56,824 bases of DNA from Schizophyllum amplum (GCA_007026445.1 VDMD01000142.1:1-56824); one strand, 5' to 3'. Positions 1 through 11,534 are shown, numbered from the stretch's first letter. The notes: generated from the sequence alone by a model not told the origin. A program made the numbers and translations.

Positions 1-383
1 CGCATTAGCGCTCACATAGCGATCCAAGATGCTGTCTTACAGAAGCCAAGCTTGTTGTGCTGCCTGCCGCGGACGGCGGGAGTAGGCTCGTGTGCTGCCC
101 TGGCTGTGGCGGGAAGAAGTCGCGGCGCGGCGCGTTCGGGCCAAAGGGAGAAGACATGGCGCGACCGGGAGGGCCAAAGGAAGGGAATGGGTATAGCGAA
201 AGTGGGAGAAGGAAAGACAGCGCGCGTGTGGATGAGACCAATAATGTCGGCTACCCGAGGATTATGTATTGACCCTGAGTACGGTGATTTCGGACGTGAG
301 CTGGACGTGAGCCACGGGCGAGTTAGGCACCGGGGCGACCAAAGTAAGGCAGCCAACCAAAATTAGATTCAAATGTCCATATG
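1..383. other. Left edge, no gene recognised
   Basis: The open frames here are short, overlap on both strands and resemble no family known to me. The stretch lies beyond the stop codon of the minus-strand SNAPC1-like gene and probably holds its 3' untranslated region and spacer sequence. Confidence 0.4.
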
Positions 384-1496
384 TTACAATTCCGTCGCCG
401 AGGACGCGGTTCGGACGCGGCTTAGGTTGAGGAGGCCATGCCCTTCTTGCGTGGCGCATTGAGCGCGGTGAAGGCCGTTATTTTCTGTAGTTTCTGTGCT
501 GTCTCGAATGCTCTCCATGCGCGACGAGCGCTTCGGAGACGCATCAGCGACCAACGACATTGCGACACTGTCCGCGTCGAGGGAAGCAAGTAATGCTGCC
601 TTGTCGGAATGATACTGTGCACATGTGGCAGGAGACTGCGCCAGTAGCCTATGCGTGGGTGCTGCCGAGGCATTGGACGTTGTAGTCGTTTCTTGCAACC
701 AGGCGTCCAGCGTTTGCCAACCAGCCTTCGCTCTTTGGTTCTGCTCCCGTTTCGACGGTCGGCCGGGTCTGCGCTGTGCCACACCCTTGGGATCAACTGG
801 ACACGCTGCATCGGCGTATATTTCCCGTGGGAGACATCGAGGATTGGCGGCGCCGAACTTCGAATGGGGAAGTATGCAGAAGACCTGCTGCCGGACGAGA
901 GCGGCGGCGACGAAGGCGACGGACGACTCCAACGATTTATATTCGCCGGTCAAATCATCCGTAAGAGAAGTGAGGGTTTTATAGGCATCTTCTCATGTCG
1001 ACAGTCAACAAGCAACACGTGTGATGATGAGCGGAGGCATACCTCTTGATACCGGCACCTGAGCAACAGTGAGAAGAGGAGGCGAGCAGTCCTCCGGTTG
1101 CGATAGAAAAAAGGTGTATAACGCAAAGCAAGCGACAGCACGGTAGTTGATGCGATTGGTTATGTTGACTGCCTCTTCTGTTGAAGGTCAGAGGCGTGGA
1201 GTTTTAACAATATCGAGCAGCCCACCAAGGAAAATTCGAAGGGTGGTCGTCAGAAACGTCTCTCTTGATCGGCTATCGAACACACGATAGTGAAGGAAGG
1301 GCCATCCTTCTGCAGACCAAACCTCCCTGAACACGCGGAATGGGCTCGTCTCCGGCTGAGCCTGCCTCTCGTGTTCGAAAACACGGACAAGACTTTGCAA
1401 GTCATCCTTCAGCTGCAAGACGTATATGTTGGAGGTAAAATAGGCGGGCTGCAGGATGGCATCCGTCCGCGTCGTGACGCTCGGAGCCGCGCGCAT
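384..1496 (-). CDS. SNAPC1/SNAP43-like snRNA-activating complex subunit
   Basis: Likely subunit of the complex that binds the proximal element of snRNA promoters for Pol II and Pol III, acting in the nucleus. Three exons splice cleanly: 1496-1226, 1177-1043 and 991-384, with 48- and 51-nt introns that both split a Glu codon, giving about 337 residues. The N-terminal half carries the SNAP43 pattern: a start near residue 1 with 'AYFTSNIYVLQLKDDL', then 'FREVWSAEGWPFLHYRVFD' and a Leu/Phe-rich stretch ending 'ACFALYTFFLSQP'. Around residue 210 a basic segment 'RRPGRPSKREQNQRAK' resembles an AT-hook. I chose the ATG at 1496 because homology-like sequence starts just after it; the frame stays open to 1619. 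The last 60 residues look poorly conserved, and another frame (stop near 422) also looks protein-like there, so the C-terminus is uncertain. It is transcribed divergently from IMA1, with 124 bp between start codons. Confidence 0.72.
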
Positions 1497-1620
1497 TGTA
1501 AATGTTAAAAAGGAAAGAGCGTTCGGCTCGGGCCAAACAATATGTATGTCACGTGCTTGTGCGCGGTCAACGATCGAGACGGGGGGTTCCGGCCCGAACG
1601 CTTGCCTTCCTACACCCATT
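1497..1620. promoter_or_regulatory. Shared divergent promoter SNAPC1-like / IMA1
   Basis: Only 124 bp separate the two start codons, so the two genes must share promoter sequence or overlap in their leaders. No TATA box is evident. This is inferred from gene geometry only. Confidence 0.45.
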
Positions 1621-3538
1621 ATGTTTCGCGCTCAGAAGCAAAGAACATGTCACTTCTGCGGCGAGCCGCAGGAATCAAACAACAGGAATACCAGAGACTT
1701 CCGTTGCAGAAACTGCCAGTGTTGGAATCGCTTCGATGTCAACGGGGAGATACTTTCATCGGAACCTGCGATGCACGAGGAGTCGCTGAACTCGAGGGCG
1801 TTCTCAAAGCGAGGTGCGTGGAGTCGAGCCAGCACGGGCCCAAGTACTGATGGACTACCTAGCGTCCCCCAGCAAGGATCGTTTTCCCACACAGTATGGC
1901 GCCGCACAGTTCTGTCACACATGCCAGACCAACCAAACGCTGCTGAACCGGATGTTGTCCAATTACCTACCAAGCGAAGATGTGCGTAGCATGAACAAAT
2001 TACAGACGCGTCATTGACCTGGACATTGCAGAGCCCTGACTACAAAGCCAAGCTGGCTGCGCTCCCTCAGTATCAAGCGTACGCAGAACGCAAGTTCCCC
2101 CGCTTTGGCGCCACTTGCGCCCCCGCCGTGGAAGCGTTGATTCAGCAGCGGGAACAAATGGCTAGGAGTCACGCGCTATCAGCATGGGCGAAAGAGAGCA
2201 AGGGCAAGCAACGCGCTCAGATATCCTCGGGTCACAAGGCTCCGCAGAAGGCTTTATCCAAGCAGCTCGCAATGTGGAGGTTAAGAGGCCTGCTCTACTG
2301 TGCAACTACCATCGCCTTCATTGTAGGAGATACTCTCGGTAAGTTCCAAAGTGCCGTGTGCCTTCGCGTACTGACAATATGTAGCCGGATTGGGGTATGC
2401 GCCGTACCATCATCTAGCCTTACTATGGCCTGTATTACCGCTCCTCGTCTTCGTATCCATATGGTACACAGCATGGGATCCAACATATGCTTCTTTCCGA
2501 CGAGCTCAAGTTCAAGGTCAGGAAGTCAGGCTCCGCGGCAGGCGTACACATATCGTACGTATCACCAGAGTTCCCAATTACGGTCACTGACAGTACTTCA
2601 GTCCTTACAGCTTTTGGCTTGGCTCTCGCGGCTTATTACTTCATGTTTGATTGCTCTGGCCCGTGTGAAGCCTCAGCATGATCATCTGCACCTCCTTGAT
2701 CATCCAAACTGGTCGCAGTCCATCATCTACTTTCGCGTCTTGGCCGCTATAGAATTATCTGTGAGTATGCTCGATCTTTTTTGTACGTATCTTGACGGAG
2801 ATGTGCAGGTGCTAGTTGCGTCCTGCTTTGTACCCAGGCTCACTCGGCCACCCACCATTCGCTTGATCGACACCAAGCGTCCGCTTTCGCGAGCACCATC
2901 CGTCGCCCCGACATCTGTGCCACTCAACGGAGGCTTCACGGAACCCGACCTTCTAGCGGGGTTGTCGCTCTCCAGTGCTCCCTCTATGCCGCCTGCCGCG
3001 TCAACATCGAAGTCTAGTGCAGCTCATGTCTTTGGCCTGCCGTCCTTCGGCCCACAACGCGCAACTCCCACAATCGACGAGGATGAGATGGCCATGGATT
3101 GGACGCCCACCGATCCCGCGGGCTGCGCGCAGACAGCGACGCGAAGAGGATGACGGGACGTACATCCGCCCTCAGCGCTTCTTCGCCCCCGAGCACCCTA
3201 CTGGACTGGAGGGCCTGCTGGAGAAGACACGAATTGACGACGACGTTCCTATGGACGTCGACTCGAGCGACCATGTGGCGAACTTTAGGCATACCATCCG
3301 CCGATTTGCGCATCATGCCATGAAGCACTGGCGACCGTATCTGCTTGTTTGTGCCCTGCCGGTCGTCCTAGCTCTGGGGTGGAGGATGTGGGCGATGCAG
3401 GTAGCGAAGAAGACGGGAAGGTTATCATTCGACCCTCCTGTTACCGTGCGACACGTACATCACACCACTGTGCTGGACGCGCCTGTCGAGTACGAGGATC
3501 TACATTTCGCACAAGACGCGCACGAGGGGAGTTTGTGA
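1621..3538 (+). CDS. IMA1-type inner nuclear membrane protein (Ima1/Samp1/NET5)
   Basis: Integral inner nuclear membrane protein linking heterochromatin and the nuclear envelope in fission yeast (family knowledge). Exons: 1621-1813, 1863-1981, 2032-2338, 2385-2554, 2602-2760 and 2809-3538. The N-terminal Ima1_N zinc-binding region is clear: 'CHFCGEP', 'FRCRNCQCWNRFD', then 'QFCHTCQTNQTLLNRMLSNY' just after the first splice. Hydrophobic helices follow at 'LLYCATTIAFIVGDTL', 'LALLWPVLPLLVFVSIWY' and in exon 5. The C-terminal part has the family-like 'DGTYIRPQRFFAPEHPTGLE' and a last membrane segment near 'LLVCALPVVLALGW'. The frame breaks once: the reading changes by +1 at a GGG run at 3120-3122, between 'MDWTPTDP' and the RPQRFF block. 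No plausible intron fits there, so a one-base insertion (sequencing error or real) is likely. Expected product is about 558 residues. Confidence 0.82.
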
Positions 3539-4165
3539 ATAATCCAATTATATAGTTATGCATGTTGGTACTCTGCTCGTCCTGAGTCATACGACGCAGC
3601 ACCGCCGAAGTATGAACGGTCATTGGCAAGCTGAAGTATTGAACATGCTCCACGTGACCGTGCGAGTATGTAAGTACAAAGATGCATGATTCAGTGCTTG
3701 TGCGCATGCGCATCTTCTATGTAGCTCTCTTCCTCCATCTTCAGCTCCAGTCGTTCTACTTGGATCTCTGATTTACGCGTTTGCGAAAACCAATCACTGT
3801 TTTTGTTACAGGAATTAAGTGCTGTCAATAACTTCTGCGTGCCCACCTCAACTCCAGCATAAACGTCGGAAAAGGTGGTGAAAGCTGACTTCCGAACTCA
3901 CATGCCGACCTGCACCACATCTCTTCCACCTTTGCACCTGACTTCCTTCGTGCGCAAAGATCTGATTAGCGCATAATGAACTTTCAGGCACTGGGAATCC
4001 GAGAGGCTCGCAGCAGCCCGTCGTGAGGAGGAGGCGCGCGGAGGCCGCCAGCGACGGGCCGCGGCAGCAACACACATGACGGAAGTCCAATATACGCATG
4101 GTCGCGTTGCCATCGCCCGTGCGCAGGAGCATGAACCTCGGCGGAATCTCGAGCACTCGGTCGAG
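3539..4165. other. Intergenic region IMA1 to GH12
   Basis: No convincing gene. Minus-strand open frames at 3848-4283 overlap each other and show no recognisable domain. The right part is the promoter of the GH12 gene. Confidence 0.5.
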
Positions 4166-4173
4166 TATAAAAG
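4166..4173 (+). promoter_or_regulatory. TATA box of GH12 gene
   Basis: The motif TATAAAAG lies 95 bp upstream of the chosen ATG at 4261 and 26 bp before an in-frame ATG at 4192. A start of transcription about 30 bp downstream of the TATA box would leave the 4192 ATG at or outside the mRNA end, which supports 4261 as the translation start. Confidence 0.6.
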
Positions 4174-4260
4174 CGGGCGATAGACAGCACGATGTCTAGT
4201 TCCTCTTTCTCCACTTTCGTTTCCTTATCCACATCCCTATCGTCTTGTTTTTCATTCACT

Positions 4261-5356
4261 ATGTCTACCTGGGTCAAGCTCACCTCTGTTCTCGCTGCCG
4301 CCGCGCTCCTCGTGAACGCGAACCCGGTTGTCTCTGAGAAGCGTCAGGGTGCGTTGTTCGTAGACTTGCTTGTAATGACGCGTTAACGCTTCGGACAGAC
4401 ACCGCGGAGCACTGCGGGCAGTGGGACGTCGTGACCTACAACCAGTACTCGCTTCTCCTTGACCAGTGGGGCAAGGACAACGCCGAGTCGGGCCAGACCT
4501 GCGCGAGCATCACGTCCGCTTCCGGCGACAGCATTGCTGTCAGTGGACTTCAAGCGTCTGTTGTTGCTATACTGACTTCTCCAATAGTGGACTACGACCT
4601 TCACCTGGACGGGCACATCCGACACCGGTGTCAAGGCGTACCCTAACTTGCAGCTCGACGACGTTAGCGGCCAGATTGGCTCTATTTCGTCGATGCCGGT
4701 ACGTACTTCTTTCATCATTCTGTGTTCAGACGCTGATGCGCATACCCTAGACTTCGTGGTCTTGGTCGCTCACCGACGCTTCGTCTGACATTGTCGCGAA
4801 CATCGCGTACGACATTTTCACTTCGTCCACGGCTGGTGGCTCGAACGAGTTCGAGATCATGATCTGGATGGCCAACTACAACGCTGGCCCTATCTCATAC
4901 ACCTACAATGCTGAGGGCAACCCCACGCCCGTCGCGGAGTCGGTCAGCATCGCTGGCTCGACTTGGTATGTTCATATCTCAGGGTCTCAACGGGATAAAG
5001 CTGACACAGTGCCTCTCAGGGACGTCTACCACGGCAGCAACGGCTCGAACGAGGTCTACTCTTTCTTGACCTCCGATGGGTCTGAGGTTACAAGCTTCGA
5101 CGGCGACGCGTACGACTTCTTCTCCGTACGTGCCTTGCCAATTCTATCGCTCTGTCTATCAGCTAACGAGCGTCTACAGTATCTCATTTCGGACCAGGGC
5201 TTCAGCACCTCGCAGTACCTCACGACCTTCCAGGCCGGTACTGAGCAGACGCTCGGCTCGGGTACCCTCGTTACGTATGTTATGTCTGCTTTAGACCGCT
5301 CGCGCCGACTGATCAGCATTAATTTCAGGTCCTCGTACTCCGCATCCATCGCGTGA
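4261..5356 (+). CDS. Secreted GH12 endoglucanase/xyloglucanase
   Basis: Extracellular glycoside hydrolase family 12 enzyme cleaving beta-1,4-glucan or xyloglucan in plant cell walls. Seven exons: 4261-4348, 4399-4538, 4588-4698, 4751-4965, 5020-5125, 5180-5274 and 5329-5356, giving 260 residues, the usual size of the family. A signal peptide (MSTWVKLTSVLAAAALLVNA) is followed by a short propeptide ending in KR, a Kex2-like site. Mature sequence begins near 'EHCGQWDVVTYNQY'. The nucleophile is expected in 'NEFEIMIWMANYN' (Glu before MIW) and the acid/base Glu in 'AGTEQTLGSG'. All introns are 49-54 nt GT-AG. There is no carbohydrate-binding module. Whether it prefers xyloglucan or cellulose cannot be told from the sequence. 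Confidence 0.9.
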
Positions 5357-5697
5357 GTGCGCATTCGGCGCATCGGGATTGTATACAGGAATGGGTGTAT
5401 CTCTCTGAATGAATTCGATAATAACGATTATGGATTCACTGCCTTGTACATAATTTTTGGCTGCAGCTTTCTATCCACAAAGCGCTTGTGATTATTGACA
5501 CAACTGCCTCCCAAGTAGTTGCTTTATGGTCATGCCCTCGTCTCGACCAGCAGCCCTCTGAGAGCGCGGACCTTGACCAAAGTCGGAAATAAAGGGACGG
5601 CCGTCCCCACGGGGATGGGTGATTCCATCAAACCCTCACGTCATTGACCCCATCTCTAAAGTTCAGCTCAGATCTCTTCTGCATCTCAACGTCGACC
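5357..5697. other. Intergenic region GH12 to GST-like gene
   Basis: An AT-rich 3' region of the GH12 gene at about 5400-5500 is followed by promoter sequence for the next gene. No gene or repeat seen. Confidence 0.45.
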
Positions 5698-7073
5698 ATG
5701 GCCGAATCCCCCTCCTCGACAACTGTTCCCAAAGCCATGCTGTACTACGCCCAGGACTCTACAGAGTCATGCGTGGGTGAGGAGTCTCGTACGCGTCGTT
5801 CACTAGCAGCTCCTTGACGCGCCGCTTGTAGCTCGCCTTGCATTGTGAGTGACATCTCGTGCAGGCGGATAAAGCTGACGCGGAAGGCAGAATAGAGAAG
5901 GGATATGGTAAGGATGAGGTGGATCTGAAGATCGTCGACTTGGGTGCGTATGGGCGTTCTGTGCGCGCTTATGGTGTTGTTCACGAAGCATTGCAGCGAA
6001 GGGAGAGAATTACTCGCCCTCGTACTTGAGGCTCAATGCCAAAGGTGCGTCTGGTTGTATCGCGTGTCGTTCTCTATCTTGATGGTTGTCGATCCCGATA
6101 GCGACTGTGCCGACCTTGATTGTCCCGCTGGCGAAGACGCTTTCCTCCGATGTCGACAGTCGCTACAAAGCCATCGTTGACATTCAGGTGAGTGTGCGAG
6201 GGCTACAGAACCATATTGCGCGCAAGTTAACTGGCTGTTCCCTGCAGAAAATCGTTGAGTTCTTGGACAAGTCGCGTTCGCCGATGTCTACGACGAACAC
6301 GACGTCAGCGGCGCCTGCGCCTGCGCTGGCACCCGCGACGATGGCGTTTTCTACCCTCAGCCATACTATTCTTGATGATATCGTCTACACGGAGGACGCT
6401 TCACCGTCCAACTTGATCTACGCCAACGCTCGCGATGAAGCGTCCTTGAAGGCAACAGCGAAAGACCTGGCACCTCTCCTGCAAGCGCGTAAAGCAGCTC
6501 TCGAGCAGTACCTAGCGGACGCGCAGTCGGAGACGTACCATGCGTCGGAGAAGACGAAGGGCTTCTGGCAGGCGAAGCTGGTGGCGCAGACTGTCCTGCT
6601 CGACATCGTGTCCAAAGCGGATACGCCTACTGGGGATCTTGATGCCGACAGTCGTGCTCAAAGAGAGAAGTTCTTCAAGACCGCGGAAAGCCTGTGGAGC
6701 AGCAGCCTCAAGAGCCTGTTGACTAGGCTTGATAAGGAGATGATGGGTCCGTTGTGCGGCGGTGAGTGGCGAACATAGTTCATCGTTTTGATTGCGGGCT
6801 GACGAAAGGCGATGTTTAGGCGATCAATTATCGATAGCGGACCTCCACGTCGCCGCATGGCTCGCGAGCCTGGTCAAGCTTGCCGAGGGTTCGAGCAGCA
6901 TGGACGGAAAGGCAGTCGTTTCGAGGCTGGAGGAGCGTATTGGCGGGGGCTTTGCGCTGCCGAAGGACTACAATACCTCGGAGAATGAGACGGCGAGCAA
7001 AATTGGGGCATTCTGGGATACGATGCGGGAACGAGCTAGTTGGAAGCAAGTGTATGAACATGCTCTGGTGTAG
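5698..7073 (+). CDS. Glutathione S-transferase N-terminal domain protein
   Basis: GST-fold protein of a type common in agaricomycetes; substrate unknown. Seven exons: 5698-5776, 5832-5844 (13 nt), 5891-5943, 5997-6044, 6102-6187, 6248-6761 and 6820-7073, giving 348 residues. The thioredoxin-like N-terminal domain reads 'KAMLYYAQDSTESCVARLAL', 'EKGYGKDEVDLKIVDLAKGE', 'SYLRLNA' and the cis-Pro region 'ATVPTLIVPL'. A long linker rich in Thr, Ala and Pro follows, then an all-helical C-terminal part with 'GDQLSIADLHVAAWLA', the GST-C N-capping-box-like motif. The usual catalytic Ser/Cys/Tyr is not obvious; a Ser-Cys pair sits in the first loop. The 13-nt exon is needed to keep frame between two GT-AG introns. 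Confidence 0.75.
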
Positions 7074-7675
7074 AGTTATACAGAATCTGAGCCGCTTCTG
7101 GACGGCGACATACTACACCGCTGCGAACATCTGCTGTGAGACGACTATGAGACGACGGATTTTGCGCCGTTGATTCTTGTCGAATTCAATATTTGCATTC
7201 AGTGTCCACGGCGATGGAGAGCAAAGGTGGCGAAGCGGCGTGGATGGTGTGTATGTAGAGCCGCTGCGTCGTGTAGCTGTGTAGCTACAGTGTCCGAATC
7301 CCGGCCAGAGCGGCGTAAGGCCTTGTTTTGAGCGTACATATCACATGATCTGCAGACCCTGGCCGGATTCTCCGGTTCTAGCGAAAATTCACTGGGCTCC
7401 AATGTCCAGTATTGTCCAGAGAAGGAAAGTAAGAGTCACCCGCGTGGCCACCGCGTGCCACGTGGCGCGCATGGACGGCTAACAGAGCTGACCGGGACCC
7501 GAGTTGAATCGAAGGCCGTTTTACCGGAAGATGTGGGCTGGATGTGGGGGCGCGAACTTGTGGCCTGGGCTTGCGTTTGCTCACCTGCCTTCTTTTGCAG
7601 ATCCTTCGGCGACTCCCTCCCGTCCCACAGCGCGACCGCGCCTAGCGCGACCTATAAGTAGCCTGTAACTTTAAG
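7074..7675. other. Intergenic region left of MITE-1
   Basis: 3' flank of the GST-like gene. No gene recognised. A 97-residue minus-strand frame (7642-7935) runs into the transposable element and looks spurious. Confidence 0.4.
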
Positions 7676-7677
7676 TA

Positions 7678-7697
7678 CCGTCCCTGACCCAGATATG
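7678..7697 (+). repeat. MITE-1 left terminal inverted repeat
   Basis: 20 bp, identical to the reverse complement of 8066-8085. Preceded by TA at 7676-7677. Confidence 0.85.
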
Positions 7698-8065
7698 CAC
7701 CACTTTGAGTCTGCAAGCCACAGACAAGCCACAACTCGCCGGTTTCGTCTTCAAATGCTTTGGAAATAATCGTGCCCATGCAGACGACTATTATCTCTTC
7801 GCATAAATATTTGTGAGAATTATCACTGAGCAACGACGGTGCTGTCTGTGCGCAAAGACGGTGATAGGGCAATGCACCACTTTTCGGGAATTGCCGGGCG
7901 ACTTTCGATTTTTCTACCTGATGCTGTAGATACACTTGCTCTATGAAATTTCAGGATACCATAGGTTACATGCTGCGCTACAGATCCCCCAAATATCTAA
8001 GGATTTCACGAAGATTTGACTGGCACAGGCCGAGTGGTGCATATCTGGTACCCTGGGCCAAGTGG

Positions 8066-8085
8066 CATATCTGGGTCAGGGACGG
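8066..8085 (-). repeat. MITE-1 right terminal inverted repeat
   Basis: 20 bp, identical to the reverse complement of 7678-7697. Followed by TA at 8086-8087. Confidence 0.85.
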
Positions 8086-8384
8086 TAGCACGTCGTAGTT
8101 TTGAGCGAGTGATGGATGGCAAGGAGCCCACGTGAGTGCTGCTGCACCGCTTTGATCACGCTCCCATTTCTTTATAGCCGACCATCACTGCGACGGGAGT
8201 AGCTGTGCTCGTCCCTGTACAGGCCTCAGGAAGCCGCAGTCCATCGGCGTTGTGTTCTGCAGCAGACAATACCGCGGATTGTCGGGCGCGCCCTTATCAA
8301 GTCCCAGCCAGGCCCACTTCAGACTCCGCACAGACTTGTCTGCCCTAGCGCAGACCGAGTCTGCACACATTCATTGACGCCGCC

Positions 8385-10715
8385 ATGTCCTTTTCCATAA
8401 ACCTTCTCAGCGCGTCGCCACTAGATTCATCCAATCTCGACGGCTACGATAGTCCCGACACTGACAACGCCGACACCACCAGCGAGACCAAGCACGCGCT
8501 GCTGCGTCACATCGAGCGCCGCCCCTTCCTCGCCCCGGACGCGACGCCATCGCCGCCCACGCAGTTTCTCACTCCGTCCTCCATCTCTGGCCGCTGCTCA
8601 AATTACTCCTCAAACGCAGGGACGCCCGTCCCATCGCGTTCGACATCCCCTCTTCCGCAGTTCTACGCATCCAATGCGGGCGCGACGACCTCTTCGTGCA
8701 CGTCCGATACGGACAGCGAGCACAGCTCGCTTATGCTGCGAGAGCGCAACCCGAACTGGCGAGATGAAAGTCGTCGGCGATGGTGGTCGGTGTCACGGCG
8801 CCGACGCAAGCGCGATGGCATATTCCTGCGCACCAGCAAGAAGTGGACACGTTGGATATACCGCCACCCATTGTTCCCCAATCAGCCGCTTACTATAGTG
8901 CGTAAAGTCCACATCCATCGCACACACTGCTAACGTGCCGCAGATTCTCGCACTAATACTGCTCTCCGCGTTCGCTATCTTCCTCACCCTCCTGCTCATG
9001 TACATCTTGAACCCCGACAAGGAGCCTTTACCATGGCGCGCATACTGCTCAGTCCCCCCTCCGCAGTACTTCCCATCGGACACTTCGTCTTCCCACCTTC
9101 CGTTGGGGCAAGGTTATTCCTTCCCGCCCGATAATCTCGATGACATACCCCCGGTCGGACTATTCATCGGCGTCTTCTCTGTAGACTCTGCCTTCGAGCG
9201 TCGCATGCTAGTACGAACGACATGGGCCAGTCATCCGTCCAGCAGGGATGGCGCCGGCGAGGGAGATGGTGGCGATGGGACATCGCGCACCGTCGTCCGA
9301 TTTATTCTTGGCCAGCCGCGCAAGGACTGGGAGCAGCAAATCCGCCTGGAGATGGAGACGTACAACGACATCGTCCTGCTTCCCATGGCCGAGAACATGA
9401 ACTCGGGCAAGAGTCATGTCTTCTTCTCATGGGCTGCGATCAACGCCTGGGTGCCACCGGCTTATCGCGACAACTATTCCATCTCTCAGCCTTCGTTCTC
9501 CTACTCGAACTACACTGCCCCGCCCCCACCATTCGCGCCCCACGATTCCATCCAGACACGGCAAGACCAATCAGAAATGACGGGTCATTTCCGGCCATGG
9601 GTCCGTCCGGATTTCGTTGTCAAGGCCGATGACGACGCCTTCGTCATGCTCGCTGAGCTCGAATCGCGCCTGCGGGTCGAGTTGCATGCTAAGCCGGTCG
9701 ATGAGCACGCAGACGATCCGCCACTCTCGTCATCCTCCCCGTCCTTCGAGTCCGTCACCAGCACATCATCGAACTTGTCCACAAGCACGACGCTGTCTAA
9801 ACGAGACCTCAACTTGGCGCATCGGACGTCGGCGAACTGGCGCGCCTTCAAGAGCCAGCCACAAGACCCGCTGATCTACTGGGGCTATTTCGTGAAGAAT
9901 CGACTGCACCAGTTCATGGCTGGCGAGCTGTACGCGCTGACTTGGCCGCTCGTTGACTGGGTGGCGAAGGATCCGACGGTGAAGACGATGACGCGGGGTG
10001 CGGAGGACAAGCAAACGGCCAAATGGATGAAGTCGCACCCACAAGCGGACAAGATTCGATGGGCGAGCGAGCGGTGCTACATGTACGATCACCCGCGCGC
10101 CGGCACGGTGTAAGTTTCATCGCACTCTCAAACATGTACGCTTGCTGACGCCGGCTGCGATAGTTATGGCCATGGCTTCCTCTTTCCGTCCGAAGTATCG
10201 CGAGTCAAGCAGAGTATTATGGACTTCCCGGAAAAGACTCCCCAGGATGTACTGGACGCGCCGACTCTTGCTACGGGTGGCAACCAACTGGCTACGCCAC
10301 CTTCATGGGCGCACTCGTCCGTCTCGACTTTCGGCGTGCGATATGGTCCACCAGTCCCGAATTTGACTGCAGAACAGGCAGTTGAGGCTATGGTCGAAGG
10401 CAGCGAGATGTCTACGCTCAGAGAAGGTACGTTTCCTTATTGTCGTCCTTGGAATGTAGTACTAACAGCCAACAAGGTGACCCCAAGACACCCGAATACG
10501 CCTGGATGCACCGCGAGGGCCGGAACAAGCGCTTCGAGGGCAACCGCGTCGGAGGCACCGTCGTTGTACACTACATCAAGAAGCACATGTGGTTTTTGGA
10601 GACGGCCATCGCTCTGTTGGAGGGCGATGAGTACTCTGACATGGAGAAGTTCGAGGCGGACAAGCAGGGCGGGGCGACTGGCTGGAGCAGTGTACATCAG
10701 CGGAGGTCGTGGTAA
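8385..10715 (+). CDS. Glycosyltransferase family 31 (beta-1,3-galactosyltransferase-like), type II membrane protein
   Basis: Probable Golgi glycosyltransferase adding a beta-1,3-linked sugar from a nucleotide-sugar donor. Exons: 8385-8897, 8944-10109, 10164-10426 and 10477-10715, giving 726 residues. A long Ser/Pro-rich and then Arg-rich cytosolic N-terminus (about 171 residues) precedes one membrane helix 'ILALILLSAFAIFLTLLLMY', the type II layout. The catalytic domain shows the GT31 landmarks 'LVRTTWASH', 'NDIVLLPMAENMNSGKSHVF' and the DxD-type metal site 'VKADDDAFV'. A Ser/Thr-rich insert of roughly 60 residues lies after the DxD region, followed by 'LIYWGYFVKNR', 'MAGELYALTWPLVDW' and 'ERCYMYDHPRAGTV'. 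Donor and acceptor cannot be read from the sequence. Confidence 0.85.
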
Positions 10716-11534
10716 TCACGTAGGAAGTATGAGGAATGAGGGCGGTAGCTGTTGTTCAACGGCGTTCTTTAGTGGTGGTGGTGGTGGTGGCTGAGGAAGC
10801 GACGCGCGAGTGCTTGAGCGCGGAGGTGCTTGGGAGATACCGTTAAAAGCACATTGTAATTTATCCTTCACTTGGTTCGCCCTCGTTCTTGTATCTAAGT
10901 AGCTGTTAGATGTGTGTACTGCATTCAGATGGATTCTGGGAGGACATGAGCGTCGCGCTGACTGGCGCCCTGGGGCTTTGCTCCCGGTTGTCACAGGTTA
11001 GGCCTAAGGCTGCCTCAGGGCAAGCTGGGCCCGTAAGCAGTGCCCTTCATGACAAAATTCGGGCCTGCTCGAAGCCCCCGCATGCTTGCGCAGCTACCGA
11101 CCTCCCGTGGAATTTTATCCTGCTGCACTCAACGTCGTGAGTGAGCTTGTTGGCTGGAAATTCCGTGGGGGGTCCAGATCCACAACTGTCACAGCCAGTC
11201 GCGTGGCCTGCGCATGGTCGAGTCTCGGCCCCAAACCCCCAAGTCCGATTTTCCCAAACTTTTCCTGTCTCGCCGCCAGTACACCTATGACTGTCTCACT
11301 AAAGGCCAAAGAGTTTGCTGCCCGCGAGCGAACGAATGTTTTGAGTAACGGCGTTCAGCAAGCATCGAGGCTTTGCCCGCATGTAGGGGGTCGGGCGCTA
11401 TCAGTCCAATTATCAGATCGAGTCCCCCGGCCCCGATCAGGCCTGGCTGCTCTAGACCATCGTCTGCTCAGGCATAAAAACAGAGAGCGCTGGGATGGCT
11501 CACCCCTTCCCCGCCCTGCGTCTCTGCGAACGAC
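10716..11534. other. Intergenic region GT31 to ETT1
   Basis: No gene recognised in about 0.8 kb. A GTG microsatellite lies at 10772-10790 just past the GT31 stop. Open frames upstream of 11535 lack domain-like sequence. Confidence 0.45.
10772..10790 (+). repeat. (GTG)n microsatellite
   Basis: Six tandem GTG units in the 3' flank of the GT31 gene. Confidence 0.8.

Larger units (their letters stand above)
7676..8087. mobile_element. MITE-1: TA-flanked miniature inverted-repeat element
   Basis: Perfect 20-bp terminal inverted repeats (CCGTCCCTGACCCAGATATG at 7678-7697; its reverse complement at 8066-8085) are each flanked by TA, the target duplication of Tc1/mariner-type elements. The body is 408 bp with no transposase. 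A second, inner inverted match of 15 bp joins 7689-7703 to 8034-8048, so the right end carries the TIR sequence twice, as if partly duplicated. It sits in the spacer between the GST-like and GT31 genes. Mobilising transposase would have to come from elsewhere in the genome. Confidence 0.82.

Noticed and set aside
422..811. Alternative minus frame with a protein-like end ('RRAWRAFETAQKLQK')
   Set aside because: Could be the true C-terminus of the SNAPC1-like gene after an indel or small intron, but no splice signal supports it, so it is only mentioned there.
7642..7935. 97-residue minus-strand open frame
   Set aside because: It straddles the left end of MITE-1, has no recognisable domain and no consistent intron or promoter context.
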